From assembly GCA_021805545.1 (NCBI GenBank), contig JAJZFB010000044.1:1-64000 (forward strand): a stretch of DNA of 64,000 nucleotides, given 5' to 3'. Every line of letters begins with the position of its first letter. The stretch's first letter is position 1. The notes below the pieces were generated by a model that was not told where the DNA came from, searched no databases, and was given only the letters and a program-made list of their open reading frames with translations. This stretch comes from Pseudomonadota bacterium (GTDB lineage Bacteria > Pseudomonadota > Alphaproteobacteria > Acetobacterales > Acetobacteraceae). The position numbers and the translations under genes are program-made. Below, one piece after another: positions 27,958-38,350 of this stretch.

Positions 27958-30666
27958 TCAAACTTTCCCGTGGCAGTATTTATACTTTTTGCCGGAGCCG
28001 CACGGGCAGGCCGAGTTGCGCGGTGTGGCGCCCCAGGTTTCGGGCCGGGCCGGGTCCACATCATCCTCGCGGTAGGGGCGCACGCGGTCCATTTCATGAA
28101 TCACCGGGTCGGCCAATGCCAGGTCCCCCCCCATATGCCCGGGCAGCGGGTGGCTTTCCTGCATTTCCACGGGCGGCGGCGGCGGCGGGGCTTCGGGCAG
28201 CACCACATGCGAGACCATGCTGGTCACGCGCTCCTTCAGCTCATCCAGCATGGAGGAGAACATGGCGAAGGCTTCGCGCTTATATTCATTCAGCGGGTCG
28301 CGCTGGCCGTAGCCGCGCAGGCCAATGCCCTGGCGCAGATAATCCAGCGCCAGCAAGTGCTCTTTCCATACATGGTCGAGCGTTTGCAACAGAATCGATT
28401 TCTCGATGTAATTGGTCAGCTCCTCGCCAAAGCGCGCGGCCTTGGCGCTGGCGGCCTCGGCGGCGACTTGTTCAATGCGCTCACGCAAATGCCGCTCGTC
28501 AATGCCTTCCTCCGCCGCCCATTCCACAATGGGCAGCTCCAGCGCCAAAATGCGCGTGATGTCCTCCGCCAGCTCCGCGCTCTGCCATTGCTCGGCAAAG
28601 GCTTTTTCAGGAATACGGCTGGCGACGAGCGTGCCGGTCACATCCTCGCGCATTTCGGTGATGATCTCGGAGACAGAGTCCGCGCGCATGAACTCGCGGC
28701 GCTGGGCATAAACCTCTTTGCGCTGGTCGTTCATCACGTCATCATATTTCAGCACATTCTTGCGAATGTCGAAATTGCGGATTTCGACCTTCTTCTGCGC
28801 CTTCTCCAGCGCCTTGTTGATCCAGGGGTGGATGATCGCCTCACCGTGCTGCAACCCCAGGCGCTGCAGCATCCCGCCCATGCGCTCAGAGCCGAAAATG
28901 CGCATCAGATCATCTTCCAGCGAGAGGAAGAAGCGTGAGGCGCCAGGGTCGCCCTGGCGGCCAGAGCGTCCGCGCAGCTGGTTGTCAACGCGCCGGCTCT
29001 CATGCCGTTCGGTGCCAATTACAAACAGCCCGCCCGCCGCCAGGGCTTTTTCATGGTTGGCGTCAATTTCGGCCCGCAACGCAGCCGGGTCCATGTGCGG
29101 CTCCAGGGCCAGGCGCATCTCGTAATTGCCGCCCAGCTTAATATCCGTGCCGCGCCCGGCCATGTTGGTGGCTATGGTAATGGCGCCCGGCACACCAGCC
29201 TGGGCGATAATAACCGCCTCCTGCTCGTGGAAGCGCGCATTCAGCACGTTATGCTGGATACGCCGCTGGTTCAGCAGGCCCGAGAGGATCTCGCTCTTCT
29301 CGATGCTCGTGGTGCCCACCAGCACGGGCTGGCCGCGCTCGCGGCATTCCTGAATGAGGTTGATGACCGCCTCGTATTTCTCCGCCGCGGTGCGGTATAC
29401 CTCGTCATCCTGGTCGTCGCGCACCACCTTCACGTTGGTGGGAATTTCCACCACCTGCAGCTTGTAGATTTCCTCGAACTCATCTGCCTCGGTCATGGCC
29501 GTGCCGGTCATGCCGGCCAGCTTGGGGTAGGTGCGGAAATAATTCTGGAAGGTGATGGAGGCCAGTGTCTGGTTCTCTTTCTGAACCTCGACCTTTTCCT
29601 TGGCTTCCAGCGCCTGGTGCAGCCCGTCGGAATAACGGCGGCCCTCCAGCATGCGGCCGGTAAACTCGTCGATGATGACGATTTTATCGTCGCGCACGAT
29701 GTAATCCACGTCACGCGCGTACAAGGTGCGGGCGCGTAAAGATTGCTGCACATGGTGCACGAGCGAGATGTTGTTGAGGTCGTACAGCCCGCCGGTGAGC
29801 AACCCGGCCTCCTGCAACATGGCCTCCACGATTTCCGCCCCATCCTCCGTCATGGTCACGGTGCGGGCTTTTTCATCTTTCTCGTAATATTCATGCTTGC
29901 CATCCGCGCTCACCTGCCCGCGCTTGATAAAGGCGGCGGCAATCTCATCCACCTGGGCGTACAGGGCGGTTGGCTCGTCCGAGGGGCCCGAGATAATCAG
30001 CGGCGTGCGGGCCTCGTCGATGAGGATGCTATCCACCTCGTCCACGATGGCGAAGTTGAATGGCCGCTGGACCATATCCTCCAGCCGGTATTTCATGTTG
30101 TCGCGCAGGTAATCAAAGCCGAATTCGTTATTCGTGCCGTAGGTCACATCGGCCGCATAGGCGTCGCGCCGCTCCGGCTCGTCCCTGTTGGGAATAATCA
30201 CGCCAGTGGTGAGGCCCAGAAAACCATAGAGCCGGCCCATCTGCTCGGCATCGCGCCGGGCCAGGTACTCGTTCACCGTCACCACATGCACGCCCTTGCC
30301 CGAGAGCGCGTTAAGGTACACGGCCAGCGTGGCCACCAGGGTTTTGCCTTCGCCGGTTTTCATCTCGGCAATGCGGCCCTGGTGCAGCACCATGCCGCCA
30401 ATCAGCTGCACGTCGAAATGCCGCATCCCCAGCACGCGGCTGCTGGCCTCGCGCACCACGGCAAAGGCCTCCACCAGCAAATCGTCCAGCGTTTCGCCTT
30501 GGGCCAGCCGGGCTTTCAATTCATCCGTCTTGGCGGCCAGGGCCGCATCGTCCAGCGCCTGAATTTGCGGTTCCAGCGCATTTATGGCGGCAACCCGGCG
30601 CTTGAACCCTTTCAGGATACGGTCATTGCTGGTGCCGAGAATGGCGCGGGCGAAGTTGAGAAGCAT
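27958..30666 (-). CDS. secA: Preprotein translocase subunit SecA
   Basis: Full-length 902 aa; [56 protein letters not shown]-terminal SEC-C zinc motif [14 protein letters not shown]. Confidence 0.98.
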   Translation of the reverse strand: MLLNFARAILGTSNDRILKGFKRRVAAINALEPQIQALDDAALAAKTDELKARLAQGETLDDLLVEAFAVVREASSRVLGMRHFDVQLIGGMVLHQGRIAEMKTGEGKTLVATLAVYLNALSGKGVHVVTVNEYLARRDAEQMGRLYGFLGLTTGVIIPNRDEPERRDAYAADVTYGTNNEFGFDYLRDNMKYRLEDMVQRPFNFAIVDEVDSILIDEARTPLIISGPSDEPTALYAQVDEIAAAFIKRGQVSADGKHEYYEKDEKARTVTMTEDGAEIVEAMLQEAGLLTGGLYDLNNISLVHHVQQSLRARTLYARDVDYIVRDDKIVIIDEFTGRMLEGRRYSDGLHQALEAKEKVEVQKENQTLASITFQNYFRTYPKLAGMTGTAMTEADEFEEIYKLQVVEIPTNVKVVRDDQDDEVYRTAAEKYEAVINLIQECRERGQPVLVGTTSIEKSEILSGLLNQRRIQHNVLNARFHEQEAVIIAQAGVPGAITIATNMAGRGTDIKLGGNYEMRLALEPHMDPAALRAEIDANHEKALAAGGLFVIGTERHESRRVDNQLRGRSGRQGDPGASRFFLSLEDDLMRIFGSERMGGMLQRLGLQHGEAIIHPWINKALEKAQKKVEIRNFDIRKNVLKYDDVMNDQRKEVYAQRREFMRADSVSEIITEMREDVTGTLVASRIPEKAFAEQWQSAELAEDITRILALELPIVEWAAEEGIDERHLRERIEQVAAEAASAKAARFGEELTNYIEKSILLQTLDHVWKEHLLALDYLRQGIGLRGYGQRDPLNEYKREAFAMFSSMLDELKERVTSMVSHVVLPEAPPPPPPVEMQESHPLPGHMGGDLALADPVIHEMDRVRPYREDDVDPARPETWGATPRNSACPCGSGKKYKYCHGKV

Positions 30667-30745
30667 TTTTGGGCGGATTCCGCAGGGTTTGTGGGTATTG
30701 GCGCCGTTTCACATAGGCGCGGGGGGCAGGGGGGTCAAATCTCCG

Positions 30746-31312
30746 TCAGGGCGCGGCGCCGGGGTGGGCGGCGGCATAGGCAAGCTGGTCTGGGGTCTCC
30801 TGAAAACCAACCAGAATCTCCGTGTTCGCCGTATCGGGCATATTTGGCAGTTCTATCTTTACCGGCTTGGCCAGGGCGCCCGTGGTGGTGTTGTTGCCGG
30901 CAAATTTCAGTGTCTGGCTGTACAGGACTTTCTGGATGATATTATTCCCCGCCGTAATGGCGGCAAACCAGGGCAGGCTGAGCGGGGCGCCATTATTGGC
31001 TGGCCCGTTATCGGCCAGGAAGGTGGCGCGCACCGTCACCAGCACCGCGTTCTTTTTCTTCTCCAGCTTGCACGCGCCTGATACGCCGGTGATCTGCGCC
31101 GTGCTGACCCGTGCCGCCACATCCTGCCGGTTGGGCAGAAACAGGGTGAGTGTCTGCGCCTGCTGCAACACGGCCACTTGCGGGCAATAGAAGGGCACAG
31201 GCCCCTGCGCCGCGGGCATGGCCTTGGCGGTGGTGGCGGGCTTATGCGGGCTGCCCCCGCAAGCGGCGAGGGGGAGCAGGGCAGCCAGGATGAGGAGGCG
31301 AAAATTCTTCAT
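30746..31312 (-). CDS. Hypothetical lipoprotein
   Basis: MKNFRLLILAALLPLAACGGSPHK lipobox (LAAC). Confidence 0.7.
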   Translation of the reverse strand: MKNFRLLILAALLPLAACGGSPHKPATTAKAMPAAQGPVPFYCPQVAVLQQAQTLTLFLPNRQDVAARVSTAQITGVSGACKLEKKKNAVLVTVRATFLADNGPANNGAPLSLPWFAAITAGNNIIQKVLYSQTLKFAGNNTTTGALAKPVKIELPNMPDTANTEILVGFQETPDQLAYAAAHPGAAP

Positions 31313-31356
31313 GGCGCCTCCCTTGCCAGAATTTTCGCGCCCGGTCATCTACGCGC

Positions 31357-32316
31357 ATGGCAGTTTATACAGAAGTCACCGACGAGGCGCTGACCGCGTT
31401 CCTTGGTTTGTACGATATCGGCGCCCTGCGCGCCTATCGCGGTATTGCCGAGGGGGTGGAGAACAGCAATTACGCCCTCAAGACCAGCGCCGGGGACTTC
31501 ATCCTCACCTTGTACGAAAAACGGGTGAACCCCGAGGATTTGCCCTGGTTTCTGGGGCTTATGGAGCATCTGGCGGCGCAGGGCCTGTCCTGTCCGCTGC
31601 CGGTGCGCGCGCGCGATGGGCGTAACCTCAACCCGCTGGCGGGCAAAATCGCCGCCATCACCACCTTCCTGCCCGGCATCTGGCCGCGCCGCGTGCTTAT
31701 CGAGCATTGCGAGAAGCTGGGCGCCGCCCTGGCCCAGCTTCACCAGGCCGGCCAGGGCTTTGCCCCCACCCGCAGGAATGGTCTTGGCCCGGATGGCTGG
31801 GCGCCCTTGCTGCAAAAATGCCTGCCCCAGGCGGACCAGGTGCTGGCCGGGCTGGGCGCGGAGCTTACCGCCTGGCTGGCGCAGATTACCGCCGCCTGGC
31901 CGCAAGGCCTGCCCGTGGGGCATATCCATGCCGATCTGTTCCCGGATAATGTGTTCTTCCTCGACGGCAAAATCTCCGGCCTGATCGATTTCTACTTCGC
32001 CTGCACCGATATTTACGCCTACGATGTGGCGGTGTGCCTGAACGCCTGGTGCTTCGAACGCGATTTCTCCTTCAACGCCACCAAATCCCGCGCCTTGCTG
32101 CGCGGCTACACGGCGCACCGGCCCCTGAGCGGGGCCGAGATGGCAGCACTGCCCGTGCTGGCCCAGGGGGCGGCGCTGCGCTTCCTGCTCACCAGGCTGT
32201 ATGACTGGCTGAACACGCCGGAAGGCGCGATGGTCACACCCAAGGACCCGCTGGATTATTACCGCCGCCTGCGTTTCCACCTCGCTGCCAAGGATGCTTC
32301 GGCCTATGGCGTCTGA
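31357..32316 (+). CDS. thrB: Homoserine kinase (ThrB type II, APH fold)
   Basis: [97 protein letters not shown]. Confidence 0.93.
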   Translation: MAVYTEVTDEALTAFLGLYDIGALRAYRGIAEGVENSNYALKTSAGDFILTLYEKRVNPEDLPWFLGLMEHLAAQGLSCPLPVRARDGRNLNPLAGKIAAITTFLPGIWPRRVLIEHCEKLGAALAQLHQAGQGFAPTRRNGLGPDGWAPLLQKCLPQADQVLAGLGAELTAWLAQITAAWPQGLPVGHIHADLFPDNVFFLDGKISGLIDFYFACTDIYAYDVAVCLNAWCFERDFSFNATKSRALLRGYTAHRPLSGAEMAALPVLAQGAALRFLLTRLYDWLNTPEGAMVTPKDPLDYYRRLRFHLAAKDASAYGV

Positions 32317-32767
32317 CGATATTGTTGAAATCTGGACCGATGGCGGGTGCAGGCCCAACCCTGGCCCTGGCGGCTGGGGGGTGGTGCTGAAATTCAAGGA
32401 TGTCCTCCGCGAATTATCCGGCGCCGAGGCGGACACCACCAATAACCGCATGGAGCTGACCGCGGCGGCCGAGGCGCTCTCGGCCCTTAAACGCCCCTGC
32501 AAGGTGGTGCTGCATACCGATAGCGAGTACCTGAAAAACGGCATAACCCGCTGGCATACGGGCTGGGTGCGCAAAAACTGGCGCAACGCGGCGGGCGACC
32601 CGGTGAAGAACATGGATTTATGGCGCCGGATTCTGGATGCCGCCAAGCCGCATGACGTTGAATGGGTGTGGGTGCGTGGACATTCTGGAAATATAATGAA
32701 CGAGCGTGCCGACATGCTGGCGACCGCAGCACGGGAGCAGCTGGAGCGCCGCGCCGCGGGCGTATAG
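32306..32767 (+). CDS. rnhA: Ribonuclease HI
   Basis: [61 protein letters not shown]. Confidence 0.97.
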   Translation: MASDDIVEIWTDGGCRPNPGPGGWGVVLKFKDVLRELSGAEADTTNNRMELTAAAEALSALKRPCKVVLHTDSEYLKNGITRWHTGWVRKNWRNAAGDPVKNMDLWRRILDAAKPHDVEWVWVRGHSGNIMNERADMLATAAREQLERRAAGV

Positions 32768-32786
32768 CCTGCCTAAATCCATAAAA

Positions 32787-32849
32787 CAGAGCGCGATTCA
32801 GACTTTCGGATCGCGCGCAAAGCGAGCGCATCTCAAGTCATCGCGCTCT
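32787..32849 (+). repeat. Dispersed palindromic intergenic repeat type 2, copy 2
   Basis: CAGAGCGCGATTCAGACTTTCGGATCGCGCGCAAAGCGAGCGCATCTCAAGTCATCGCGCTCT; terminal inverted AGAGCGCGAT/ATCGCGCTCT. Confidence 0.75.
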
Positions 32850-34050
32850 AACAGCCGCGCAGCACCACGGCGGAGGGGTCGTGGAAGAAGCTGCCTATGC
32901 CGATGAGCGCGGTTTGCGCCCCTTGCACCTGCCGTTCGCCCTCCGTGCCGCGCAGCTGGCGCACCGCCTCGGCATAAAGGTTGGAGCCGCCGGCGCGCCC
33001 CATGGCCAGCCCGCCGCCATTGGTGTTCACCTCGGTCCGCCCGTTCAGCCGCAGCACATTGCGGCTGAAATCCCAGGAAGATTTGAAAAAATCAGCCGCT
33101 TCTCCAGGTTTGCAGAATCCCGCGGCCTCCGTCACGGCAATCGCATCCAGCGTGTAGCCGTCATAGGGGTAAAACAGGTCCATATCCGCCACCGTAATAT
33201 CGCTGCGCGCCCATAGCCCTTGCAGCGCCACCCAGAAGGCATTCTCTGTCCAGCCCAGCGTGTTCTCGTAAAATTCGCCCACTCTTGCCCCGCCGAGCGA
33301 CATGGCATGCACATGGACCGGCTTCATCCGCATATCGCGTACCCGCTCCGCCGTGGTGATGATGAAAGCCTCGGCGCAATCCACCGGCACATCCATATCG
33401 GCAATCCGCATCGGGTCCCATATCATCCGCGATTCGTAATAACCATCCAGCGTTATGGCGTTGCGCATCACCGCTGCCGGGTTGCGTGCGCCATGGGCGC
33501 GGTTGTTCACCGCCATCAGCCCGAAGCAATCCTGGCCGGTGCCGTAATCATGCATATAACGCCGCATCATCGCGGCATAAGGCTCTCCGGAATGGACCCA
33601 GCGTTTGGCGAAATCGCCTAACCCCACATCGCCGCCAACATCGCCATATTGCGCGGCGCGCAGGCGGAACGGGTCGCGCGCGGCGGCGCGCGACATGCCG
33701 GTGCCGCGCAGATTGCTTTGCACCACCAGCACCGTATCGCACAAGCCGGAGAACACCGCCTCCACCGCATAGACGAAGGCCGAGCCCAGCCAGCCGTTTT
33801 TTACCCAGGTGCAGCGCTCTATGCCCAGCGCCCCTTGCAGGCTCAAAAAACCAGCCCCCCCCATGGCCAGCGGCGTCATGCCGGCACCGCATATGCCGTC
33901 AATCTCCTGCCGGCTGATGCCGGCATCGGCAATCGCCTTTACCGCCGCTTCCAGCCCCAGCGATAACTCGGTCCGCGCCAGATCGCGCCCATAGGCTGTC
34001 GATCCCACGCCGGCGACGGCGATTTTGTCCTTGAGCGGATTCCTAGCCAT
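32848..34050 (-). CDS. SCP2-type thiolase-like protein (Ltp2-like lipid-transfer/aldolase family candidate)
   Basis: MARNPLKDKIAVAGVGSTAYGRDLARTELSLGLEAAVKAIADAG; DMDLFYPYDGYTLDAIAVTEAAGFC; VNTNGGGLAMGRAGGSNLYAEAVRQLRG; overlaps a DUF35 gene. Confidence 0.82.
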   Translation of the reverse strand: MARNPLKDKIAVAGVGSTAYGRDLARTELSLGLEAAVKAIADAGISRQEIDGICGAGMTPLAMGGAGFLSLQGALGIERCTWVKNGWLGSAFVYAVEAVFSGLCDTVLVVQSNLRGTGMSRAAARDPFRLRAAQYGDVGGDVGLGDFAKRWVHSGEPYAAMMRRYMHDYGTGQDCFGLMAVNNRAHGARNPAAVMRNAITLDGYYESRMIWDPMRIADMDVPVDCAEAFIITTAERVRDMRMKPVHVHAMSLGGARVGEFYENTLGWTENAFWVALQGLWARSDITVADMDLFYPYDGYTLDAIAVTEAAGFCKPGEAADFFKSSWDFSRNVLRLNGRTEVNTNGGGLAMGRAGGSNLYAEAVRQLRGTEGERQVQGAQTALIGIGSFFHDPSAVVLRGC

Positions 34051-34489
34051 GCGCGTCACCTTCCGGCTGGAAGGCCGGCCATAGCCGTCCGTTTTCCTCA
34101 ATCCATGTCAGCGCCACCGGCATGTCATGCGCCAGTGCCGCGGCCGGGCAATTCACCACGCGCGAGAGGTAACGCAAGCCCGGCTGCTCGGCGAGCTCGA
34201 TCGCCGCGGCCTGCATTGGCTCCCGCAAAGGTTTGCCGGGATCACGCGACTGCATGATAAACGTGTACATATATAGCCGCCCTTTGCCGCTTACCTGCGT
34301 TGGCGTCACATTCCACGAGAGGCATTGCGGGCAGAGCGGCCGGTGCGGATAAATCCATGTGCCGCATGCATCGCAGCGGTTGATGAGCAGCCTGCCCGCC
34401 ATCAGCCCGCGATAATGCGCGATATTGTCATGGTCGATCCGCACATCATGAAAATGCGCGAACACCTCGTCATCGGATGGTTCGCTCAT
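34043..34489 (-). CDS. DUF35 Zn-ribbon/OB-fold protein
   Basis: LINRCDACGTWIYPHRPLCPQCLSWNVTPTQVSGKGRLYMYTFIMQ: CxxC..CxxC followed by OB fold. Confidence 0.88.
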   Translation of the reverse strand: MSEPSDDEVFAHFHDVRIDHDNIAHYRGLMAGRLLINRCDACGTWIYPHRPLCPQCLSWNVTPTQVSGKGRLYMYTFIMQSRDPGKPLREPMQAAAIELAEQPGLRYLSRVVNCPAAALAHDMPVALTWIEENGRLWPAFQPEGDAHG

Positions 34490-36147
34490 GCGGCGGCGTC
34501 CTTCTGGGCCCAGAGCAGCAAGGCCACGCGGTCCAGCTTGCCATTGGCCAGCCGGGGCAGCGCCTCCACGAATTCGATCTCGCGTGGAATCTTGAAATGC
34601 GCGAGGCGCGGTTTCAGCCACAGCCGCAGCTCGTTTTCGCCAATCGGCATATCCGCGCGCGCGACGGCATAGAGCCGCACCGCCTCGCCCTTGCGCGCAT
34701 CGGCAATGCCCACGGCGGCGCAATGTGTCACCGCCTCGTGGCGGGCCACCACGGCCTCCACCTCCTCCAGCGCCACATTCTCGCCGCCCACCTTGGCCAT
34801 CAGCTTCAGCCTGCCCACGTATTTTACAAAACCCTGCGCATCGATGGTGACAAGATCCTCGCTATGCACCCAGCCTTCTTCATCCAGCGCGCGCGCCGTC
34901 TCCTCCGGTTTGTTCCAGTAGCCGCGCATCACATTGCCGCGCACCCAGGCCTCGCCCGCCTGGCCCGGCCCCACATCCTGGCCGGTCTGCGGATCCACCA
35001 CGCGTATCTCATTGCCATCCAGCGGCCGCCCGCCCGTCACCATCAGCTTGTCCGCAGGATCATCCGGGCTGGTTATGGCCGCCGGGCCGTAGGTTTCCGT
35101 CAGGCCAAACGGGGTGAAGGCAAAATTCGCATTCGGCATCACGATCTTCGCCGCCGCGTTATGCTGATGCGCCAGCCGCACGGAAGGGAAGGTGAGCCCC
35201 TGCTCATAGGCCTCCATCACCACCTCCTTGCCGAGCACGCTGACGAAAATCGTGGCATTTTCCGCGCGAATGAGCCTGACGCCCAGCTTCACATCAAACG
35301 CCTCGGTAAACACCAGTGTGCCGCCTATGGGGAGCATGCTCATCTGCCCGTAAATGCTGCCGCCGGCATGGAAAAACGGCATCATCGAAAAATACACATC
35401 CTCCCGCCGCATACCGGTGCGCGCCCCGTGCAGAATGCCATTGGCCACGAAGCCGCCCTGCTGCAGCATCACGCCTTTCGGAAAGCCGGTGCTGCCGGAC
35501 GTGTATTTAATCATAATCAGATCATCGGGCGTCACCGCCGCCGCCATGCGATCGGCGGTTTCCACAGCGCCGCCCGCTTCCAGCGCCGCCCAGTCATACG
35601 CGCCAGGCTGTTGTGTGCCCTCCCGCGCGAACATCACCACATTGCGCAAATCCGGCAGTTCCGGCGCGAACAGCCCGCCCGGCCGGGCCGCTTTTGCGAA
35701 TGCCGGGCAGATTTCCGCCAGCATCTGCGGCATGTCCAGCGCGCGGAAGCGGTCCTGCATGATGAGATGCCGCGCCCCGGATTGGGCGATGCAATATTTC
35801 ACTTCCGGTGCCTTCAGGAAGGTGTTGACCGGCACCACCACCGCGCCCAGCCGGGCGGTGGCAAAAGCGGAGATGATCCATTCCAGCCGGTTGGTCATCC
35901 ACAGCACCAGGCGGTCTCCACGCTGCACGCCGATGCCAGCCAGCCCGGCAGAGAATTGCCGCACCCGCGCCAGCAGCGCACCATAGCTCAGGCGCTGCAC
36001 ATGCCCCGCATCATCCGCCGCCACCAGGGCGATGTGTGCCGGGTCCAGCGCCGCGGCATCGGCAAGCGCCTGCCATAATGTGCGCGAGCGCGCTTGCGCC
36101 AGGCGGCGCTTGCCGTCTTCGCTGGCCGGTATCCAGGCGCTGCTCAT
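34486..36147 (-). CDS. AMP-dependent acyl-CoA synthetase/ligase
   Basis: MIKYTSGSTGFPKGVMLQQGG, FGLTETYGPA, GEAWVRGNVMRGYWNKPEETA, WVHSEDLVTID, NGKLDRVAL. Confidence 0.93.
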   Translation of the reverse strand: MSSAWIPASEDGKRRLAQARSRTLWQALADAAALDPAHIALVAADDAGHVQRLSYGALLARVRQFSAGLAGIGVQRGDRLVLWMTNRLEWIISAFATARLGAVVVPVNTFLKAPEVKYCIAQSGARHLIMQDRFRALDMPQMLAEICPAFAKAARPGGLFAPELPDLRNVVMFAREGTQQPGAYDWAALEAGGAVETADRMAAAVTPDDLIMIKYTSGSTGFPKGVMLQQGGFVANGILHGARTGMRREDVYFSMMPFFHAGGSIYGQMSMLPIGGTLVFTEAFDVKLGVRLIRAENATIFVSVLGKEVVMEAYEQGLTFPSVRLAHQHNAAAKIVMPNANFAFTPFGLTETYGPAAITSPDDPADKLMVTGGRPLDGNEIRVVDPQTGQDVGPGQAGEAWVRGNVMRGYWNKPEETARALDEEGWVHSEDLVTIDAQGFVKYVGRLKLMAKVGGENVALEEVEAVVARHEAVTHCAAVGIADARKGEAVRLYAVARADMPIGENELRLWLKPRLAHFKIPREIEFVEALPRLANGKLDRVALLLWAQKDAAA

Positions 36148-37259
36148 GCCACGAACTCAGGCCGGTTGAGCCGGAACAGCCGCGCCGCATTGCCGCCGAT
36201 GATCCCGGCTCTGTCCGCCGCGCTGATCTCGATGCCCTCGAACAGCCGTGCCAGCACCTCTTTCGAGCGCGGGAACGTGCCCTCGTGATGCGGATAATCC
36301 GCGCCCCACATCAAGGCCTTTGTGCCGGTCACGGCGCGGGACATGATGCAGGCCCGGTCGTACTGAAACGAGCAGGCCACCTGGCGGGCGATAATCTCGC
36401 TGGGGTAGAGCGAAAGTTTCGGCCGCACGAAACTTTCATGCGCATCGTAGACCTCATCCATGCGCTCGGCCAAAGCCGCCAGCCAGCTCGCCCCGCCTTC
36501 GATCACGCAAACCTTCGCGCCGGGAAACCGGTCCAGCAGCCCTCCCGCCACCATCGTCATGATGGTGATGAAACCATCGCAGGCCTGCACGGTATAATTC
36601 GCCACCGCCCCGCCAGGCCCGCGAAAACTGCGCACATCATTGCGTCCCGTGCCGGTATGCAGCACGAACACGATGCCCAGCCGTTCGGCCGCCGCGAAGA
36701 CCGGATCCCAGGCATCGCTCTGATAAGCCGGCAGGCCGGAATTCTGCTCGATCACGCTTGGCAGCATGGCGGCGGTAAAGCCCAGCCGCGCCAGCCGCTC
36801 CATCTCCGCCACCGTGTTGCGCAAGTCCCGCACTGGCAAAATCCCGCAACGCACAAATGTATCCGTGTGGTCCTTGAGCAAGCCGTGGCACCAGCCGTTA
36901 TACAATTGCGCCGAGGCCAGCTCGGCTTCCGGATTCTCGATCATGAAGGCAGTGAGCCCAAGCGAGGGAAACACGATCTCCGCATCCACCCCGTCGAGCT
37001 GCATATCCTTCAGCCGGAATTCCACCTCGCGGTTGCCGCGCCTGTCTGGCCGGCCGAACGGCTCGCCATCCGGCCCCAGCCGCGGCGGGCCGGTGTTGAT
37101 GCGGGTTTTCTGCAAAACCGTCTCTCCCGCCAGAGAGACAATATAATCCCCGCGCTTCTCGCTCCGCAGCCCGAGCGGGCGCAGCGAAGGCGGCAGGCCC
37201 TCGCTGAACAGAGTGGAGGGCTCGACCAGATGACCATCGGCACTGAAGACGAAACTCAT
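36144..37259 (-). CDS. Amidohydrolase family (ACMSD-like TIM barrel)
   Basis: FSADGHLVEPSTLF, LHTGTGRN, VIEGGASWLAALAERMDEVYDAH, LMWGADYPHHEGTFPRSKEVL, GGNAARLFRL. Confidence 0.87.
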   Translation of the reverse strand: MSFVFSADGHLVEPSTLFSEGLPPSLRPLGLRSEKRGDYIVSLAGETVLQKTRINTGPPRLGPDGEPFGRPDRRGNREVEFRLKDMQLDGVDAEIVFPSLGLTAFMIENPEAELASAQLYNGWCHGLLKDHTDTFVRCGILPVRDLRNTVAEMERLARLGFTAAMLPSVIEQNSGLPAYQSDAWDPVFAAAERLGIVFVLHTGTGRNDVRSFRGPGGAVANYTVQACDGFITIMTMVAGGLLDRFPGAKVCVIEGGASWLAALAERMDEVYDAHESFVRPKLSLYPSEIIARQVACSFQYDRACIMSRAVTGTKALMWGADYPHHEGTFPRSKEVLARLFEGIEISAADRAGIIGGNAARLFRLNRPEFVA

Positions 37260-38257
37260 GGCTGCTTCTCCAAATAGCGCAGCAGCGCCGGTACATCCGC
37301 CAGCGCGCGCAAGGCGTCGTTAAGATGGGTGCATCCGGCCACGCCGCGCAGCTCGCCCAGCACGGCCTCGCGCAGCGCCGTCAGGCTTTTGCCCAGCATG
37401 CGCCCAACATTTGCCGCCGCGGCGGGGCATTCGGCAAAGGGCAGCACGCGGGGTTCCGCCTCCAGCGACAGCAGCACCAGCGTGGCGGCATCGGCCGTTG
37501 CGCGAATGCGGTATTCATGCAGCGCCGCGCGCGGTCCTTCTGGCGTGGTGGCGCTGTCCTGAAAATGCGCGTCGATGTGGATCACCCCATCGCGCCACAC
37601 ATCAATCCGCCGCGCCCGCCGCATCCCCGCCCCGGGTGCCGCCGGAAACTCGTGCCAGCCTTGCGGGTCCACCGGATCGCGCAGCACACCGGCATCCACC
37701 CCATCCGCCGCCAGGCCCAGGCCGGAAGAGCCGGTGCGCAGCCCGGCGCAGATATTTTCCCGGTTGAAGGCGGCGGCGAATTTCGGATCGGCCTTGCGCG
37801 CCCGCATCTGCGCCAGCCATTCCGGGTCCCAGCGTGACCAGGCCCAGGGTGAGATCAGGCTGCTTCCGGCAATATCATCCAATATAAGATGCAGCGTTGT
37901 GCCATTGCGCCGCTCTTCCGGCAGTGCCCGGTCTATGGCGCCGCGCAAATGCCCGCCGGCGCGCTCCCCCACCAGTGCTTGCAAACCCGCCGGTGCGGGC
38001 GCGGCGCGCAGCGCCAGCAAGCGCCGCTCCGTATCGATGCTGGCCTCGAACGCGCCCTCGCCCAGCACCACGATGTCCTTGGCCCCTGGCGTGAAAATAT
38101 CTCGTGCCCGCCCCAGCAGGCGCATGTGCCCGGCACGCCCGCCGGGCCAGTCCACATCTATGCTGGTGGTGCGGCGCACCGCCCCGGCCAGGCGCGCCGG
38201 CGCTGGCCCTGCCGGGGTTTTGGGCGGGGGCGCCAGAACTTCGCCGCTCACGGACAT
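37256..38257 (-). CDS. DUF2889 family protein
   Basis: RRTTSIDVDWPGG..DIFTPG..FEASIDTERRLLALRA..GVAGCTHLNDALRALADVPAL. Confidence 0.75.
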   Translation of the reverse strand: MSVSGEVLAPPPKTPAGPAPARLAGAVRRTTSIDVDWPGGRAGHMRLLGRARDIFTPGAKDIVVLGEGAFEASIDTERRLLALRAAPAPAGLQALVGERAGGHLRGAIDRALPEERRNGTTLHLILDDIAGSSLISPWAWSRWDPEWLAQMRARKADPKFAAAFNRENICAGLRTGSSGLGLAADGVDAGVLRDPVDPQGWHEFPAAPGAGMRRARRIDVWRDGVIHIDAHFQDSATTPEGPRAALHEYRIRATADAATLVLLSLEAEPRVLPFAECPAAAANVGRMLGKSLTALREAVLGELRGVAGCTHLNDALRALADVPALLRYLEKQP

Positions 38258-38310
38258 TTTTGCTTCCTCATTACCTGTTCACTGTATGGCAAGGCCGGTG
38301 TACGGAATAT

Positions 38311-38328
38311 GGCGTATTATAATATGCC
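38311..38328. promoter_or_regulatory. Near-perfect dyad GGCGTATTATAATATGCC in the operon promoter region
   Basis: 18-bp palindrome with one mismatched pair, AT-rich, between the LysR gene and the start of the five-gene operon. Confidence 0.5.
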
Positions 38329-38350
38329 CCTCATCGGCAGAACCGATGGC

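Noticed and set aside
27613-28938. 441-aa plus-strand ORF over the tRNA-like repeat and secA 3' end
   Set aside because: Runs through a repeat, an intergenic region and antisense to secA; no motif support.
31345-32715. 456-aa minus-strand ORF opposite thrB and rnhA
   Set aside because: Both thrB and rnhA are unambiguous on the plus strand; this is a shadow ORF.
34477-36078. 533-aa plus-strand ORF opposite the acyl-CoA synthetase
   Set aside because: Antisense shadow of a well-supported AMP-binding enzyme; no recognisable domain.
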